A program made the position numbers and the translations under genes. Of a stretch of DNA of 7,167 bases, positions 5,867-7,167 are shown piece after piece; position 1 is the first letter of the stretch; the number at the start of each line of letters is the position of its first letter. The DNA comes from Rickettsiales bacterium (lineage in GTDB: Bacteria > Pseudomonadota > Alphaproteobacteria > Rickettsiales > UBA1997). Below the pieces are notes generated by a model, which was not told where the DNA came from, ran no database searches, and worked only from the letters and a program-made list of their open reading frames with translations. The DNA is taken from NCBI GenBank assembly GCA_009693885.1, contig SHWK01000048.1:1-7167 (forward strand). Direction: 5' to 3'.

Positions 5867-6814
5867 ATGCCTTCGGTCTTAAAAAAAATTCTCTTTATTC
5901 TTGCTGCTTTAGTAGTTTTGCAGCCAGCTGTTAATGCTACTCTAGCACTTCTTATCGGCTTGATTATCGCTTTTACTTTTGGCAATCCTTATTTGGCCGA
6001 AAGCAAAAAATATACTTCTTTATTATTGCAAGTCGCCATAGTTGGTTTGGGGGCTGATATGAATTTGCATGTTATTGCCCAAGTTGGCTTGCATGGAATC
6101 GGCTATACCGCGGCTACTATAATCGCTACAATGTTGCTTGGTCTTTTAATCGGCAAATGGCTTTCTATTTCTGCGAACACTTCAATTTTAATCAGCGCTG
6201 GTACGGCGATTTGCGGTGGTAGCGCCATTGCCGCAGTAGGCGGTGCGATAACAGCTAAATCGGAAGAAATGACTATCGCCCTGGCAACCGTATTTTGTCT
6301 GAATGCCGCTGCGCTTTTTATTTTCCCTTATTTAGGACATTTAATGAGTTTTGATCAACAGCAATTTGGTCTGTGGAGCGCTTTGGCGGTGCACGACACC
6401 AGTTCGGTAGTCGGAACATCTTTGCAATATGGCGAAATCGCCTTACAAACTGGTACCACGGTTAAATTGGTGCGCGCTTTGTGGATCATTCCCCTTACTT
6501 TTGCGGTGGCGTTTTTTGTTCATAGCAGAAATGGTGGCGAAAAACAAAAAATGAAATGGCCTTGGTTTATTCTTTATTTTTTAGTGGCCGCTGCTTTAGT
6601 CACTTATGTTCCTCAATTGCAAGAAACTGGCCATAAAATAGCTTTTATCGCCCGTCGTCTTTTGGTTTTAACCCTGTTTTTTATTGGCGCCAATTTAACC
6701 GAACAAACCATCAAAGCTGTAGGATATAAGCCGTTTATTCAAGGAATATCTTTGTGGATTATTGTTGCCTCAACAACTGCGTTGTTAATTAAAATCGGAA
6801 TTTTAGGTCTTTAA
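5867..6814 (+). CDS. YeiH-family putative sulfate/sulfite exporter (UPF0324)
   Basis: A 315-residue inner-membrane protein with about nine or ten hydrophobic segments spread over its whole length. Family motifs are clear: VAIVGLGADMNL (57-68), GTAICGGSAIAAVGGAI (112-128), AVHDTSSVVGTSLQYG (174-189) and TTVKLVRALWIIPL (197-210). It is a little shorter than E. coli YeiH (349), mostly at the N-terminus. Members are annotated as putative sulfate exporters, and some have been tied to sulfite or cysteine stress; the substrate here is inferred from family alone. In many bacteria a LysR regulator gene (YeiE-like) sits beside yeiH, but none is in this window. It lies 60 bases after the 98-residue gene on the same strand, so it could be co-transcribed. 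The ATG has no obvious SD. An alternative start inside the first hydrophobic segment is unlikely. Confidence 0.92.
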   Translation: MPSVLKKILFILAALVVLQPAVNATLALLIGLIIAFTFGNPYLAESKKYTSLLLQVAIVGLGADMNLHVIAQVGLHGIGYTAATIIATMLLGLLIGKWLSISANTSILISAGTAICGGSAIAAVGGAITAKSEEMTIALATVFCLNAAALFIFPYLGHLMSFDQQQFGLWSALAVHDTSSVVGTSLQYGEIALQTGTTVKLVRALWIIPLTFAVAFFVHSRNGGEKQKMKWPWFILYFLVAAALVTYVPQLQETGHKIAFIARRLLVLTLFFIGANLTEQTIKAVGYKPFIQGISLWIIVASTTALLIKIGILGL

Positions 6815-6830
6815 CAATTTACACACTTCA

Positions 6831-6846
6831 AGCCACAGTAGTGGCT
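6831..6846 (+). other. GC-rich hairpin just downstream of the YeiH-family gene
   Basis: AGCCAC (6831-6836) and GTGGCT (6841-6846) form a perfect 6-bp stem with an AGTA loop, 16 bases after the YeiH-family stop. No T-run follows, so it is not a standard intrinsic terminator; it could protect the 3' end of the message or be part of the relic DNA that begins here. Confidence 0.5.
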
Positions 6847-6854
6847 CCCAATCA

Positions 6855-6935
6855 AGAAATCTTTTTCGGGATAATTCTGTTGGGGTAGAGCGGTTGATTG
6901 ATCTTGCCGTGGCAAGAGATTTGGAGTACGACTGA
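6855..6935 (+). pseudogene. C-terminal fragment related to the 98-residue protein
   Basis: In one frame this stretch encodes RNLFRDNSVGVERLIDLA and continues to a TGA at 6933-6935. It aligns with KNLFRENSAAAEGIIALA near the end of the protein encoded at 5510-5806, and both stop seven or eight residues later. At the DNA level a 22-base core (aatctttttcggga, one mismatch, aattctg; 6858-6879 versus 5729-5750) is nearly identical. No start codon or homologous upstream part exists here: the 5' side abuts the YeiH-family stop region. It is best read as a leftover of a duplicated or related gene, not a working gene. Weak similarity beyond LIDLA leaves the 3' boundary uncertain. Confidence 0.55.
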
Positions 6936-7014
6936 CTTGGAAAAAAGTTATATTTCAGATTACGAACTCTATTACCCTTCTGGAGAAATTGAAATCCACA
7001 TCGGAATAAAATAG
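6898..7014 (+). pseudogene. Probable 3' remnant of a GyrI-like effector-binding-domain gene
   Basis: A frame bounded by a TGA at 6895-6897 and a TAG at 7012-7014 encodes about 38 residues, with PWQEIWSTTDLEKSY followed by DYELYYPSGEIEIHIGIK at the very end. This resembles the final segment of GyrI-like/AraC effector-binding domains, which end in patterns such as W-x-x-IW, D-[FY]-E-x-Y and E-[VI]-x-I-[YH]-I-x-IK. The rest of the domain (over 100 residues) and any good start are missing, so it is a truncated remnant. Its first 38 bases overlap the other fragment in a different frame. The assignment rests on remembered family patterns over a short stretch. Confidence 0.5.
6902..6917. repeat. Palindrome TCTTGCC-GT-GGCAAGA
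   Basis: Two perfect 7-base arms are separated by GT; as RNA it would fold as a 6-bp stem with a CGTG loop. It lies where the two gene fragments overlap, so it may mark a rearrangement junction or be coincidental. Confidence 0.45.
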
Positions 7015-7061
7015 TTTATATAGTGCCCCCCATTTTTCAGACAACAAATCTTAAATTTCAC

Positions 7062-7091
7062 TTAGACTTTTTCCCTCAAAAATTGTAGTAT
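7062..7091 (+). promoter_or_regulatory. Candidate sigma70-type promoter for the right-edge gene
   Basis: TTAGAC (7062-7067) and TAGTAT (7086-7091) are 18 bases apart, with the start codon 30 bases beyond the -10 box. Both boxes deviate from consensus, but placement fits well and no other gene on this strand lies close upstream. Confidence 0.4.
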
Positions 7092-7108
7092 ATTTACCAA
7101 CAATTAAC

Positions 7109-7114
7109 AAGGAG
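7109..7114 (+). promoter_or_regulatory. Strong Shine-Dalgarno site AAGGAG
   Basis: AAGGAG ends seven bases before the ATG at 7122, the optimal distance. It is the only strong SD in the window and decides the start of the partial gene. Confidence 0.8.
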
Positions 7115-7121
7115 AAAAAAC

Positions 7122-7167
7122 ATGTCCTCAACTTCAAAACATTTTAAAAAATATAGTTCAGATTTTA
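7122..7167 (+). CDS. Start of an unidentified gene cut by the right edge
   Basis: Only the first 15 codons are present, beginning MSSTSKHFKKYSSDF, open to the window end. The strong SD, a plausible promoter upstream and absence of stops support a genuine start. The polar, Ser/Lys-rich N-terminus shows no signal peptide. Too little is visible to name a family. Confidence 0.7.
   Translation, partial: MSSTSKHFKKYSSDF

Larger units (their letters stand above)
6815..7121. other. Gene-free remnant region before the right-edge gene
   Basis: This 307-base stretch contains no intact gene on either strand. It holds the hairpin at 6831, the two overlapping gene fragments (6855-6935 and 6898-7014), the palindrome at 6902, a six-C tract at 7026-7031, and the promoter and SD of the next gene. 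The minus strand offers only very short frames. Confidence 0.6.

Noticed and set aside
7026..7031. Six-C tract
   Set aside because: A single short homopolymer outside any intact gene gives no support for phase variation.

Overview
This AT-rich chromosomal window most resembles an Alphaproteobacterium. The isocitrate dehydrogenase is the dimeric eukaryote-like NADP type that is usual in that class. A small membrane protein fits the DUF6356 family, which I know mainly from Alphaproteobacteria. The low GC would suit a host-associated or Rickettsiales/Holosporales-like lineage, but that is inference and the genus cannot be read from the window. Most starts lack a clear Shine-Dalgarno (SD) sequence.

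Left part (about 1-1484, minus strand): a DUF1993 gene is followed by two tandem, paralogous secreted PEBP/YbcL-like genes. The second PEBP gene runs off the left edge and carries an in-frame insertion of about 23 residues inside the ligand-site region. Middle (1611-5056, minus strand): a compact apparent operon icd - sulP - can encodes NADP-isocitrate dehydrogenase, a SulP anion (probably bicarbonate) transporter and a type II beta-carbonic anhydrase. Gaps are 19 and 16 bases. The grouping suggests linked handling of CO2/bicarbonate: Icd releases CO2, the anhydrase interconverts CO2 and bicarbonate, and SulP moves the anion.

Right part (5265-6814, plus strand), divergent from icd: a DUF6356-like membrane protein overlaps by an ATGA junction with an unrecognised 98-residue helical protein. 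A YeiH-type putative sulfate/sulfite exporter follows after 60 bases.

Right edge (6815-7121): about 307 bases without an intact gene, which are not featureless. They hold a GC-rich hairpin, a 26-codon fragment (including its stop) matching the C-terminal end of the 98-residue protein, an overlapping fragment in another frame that reads like the end of a GyrI-like effector-binding domain, and a second palindrome. A plausible promoter and strong SD then lead into a new gene cut by the window edge. I found no tRNA, rRNA, CRISPR array, insertion sequence or clear novel defence system. The most unusual items are the relic region and the PEBP insertion.
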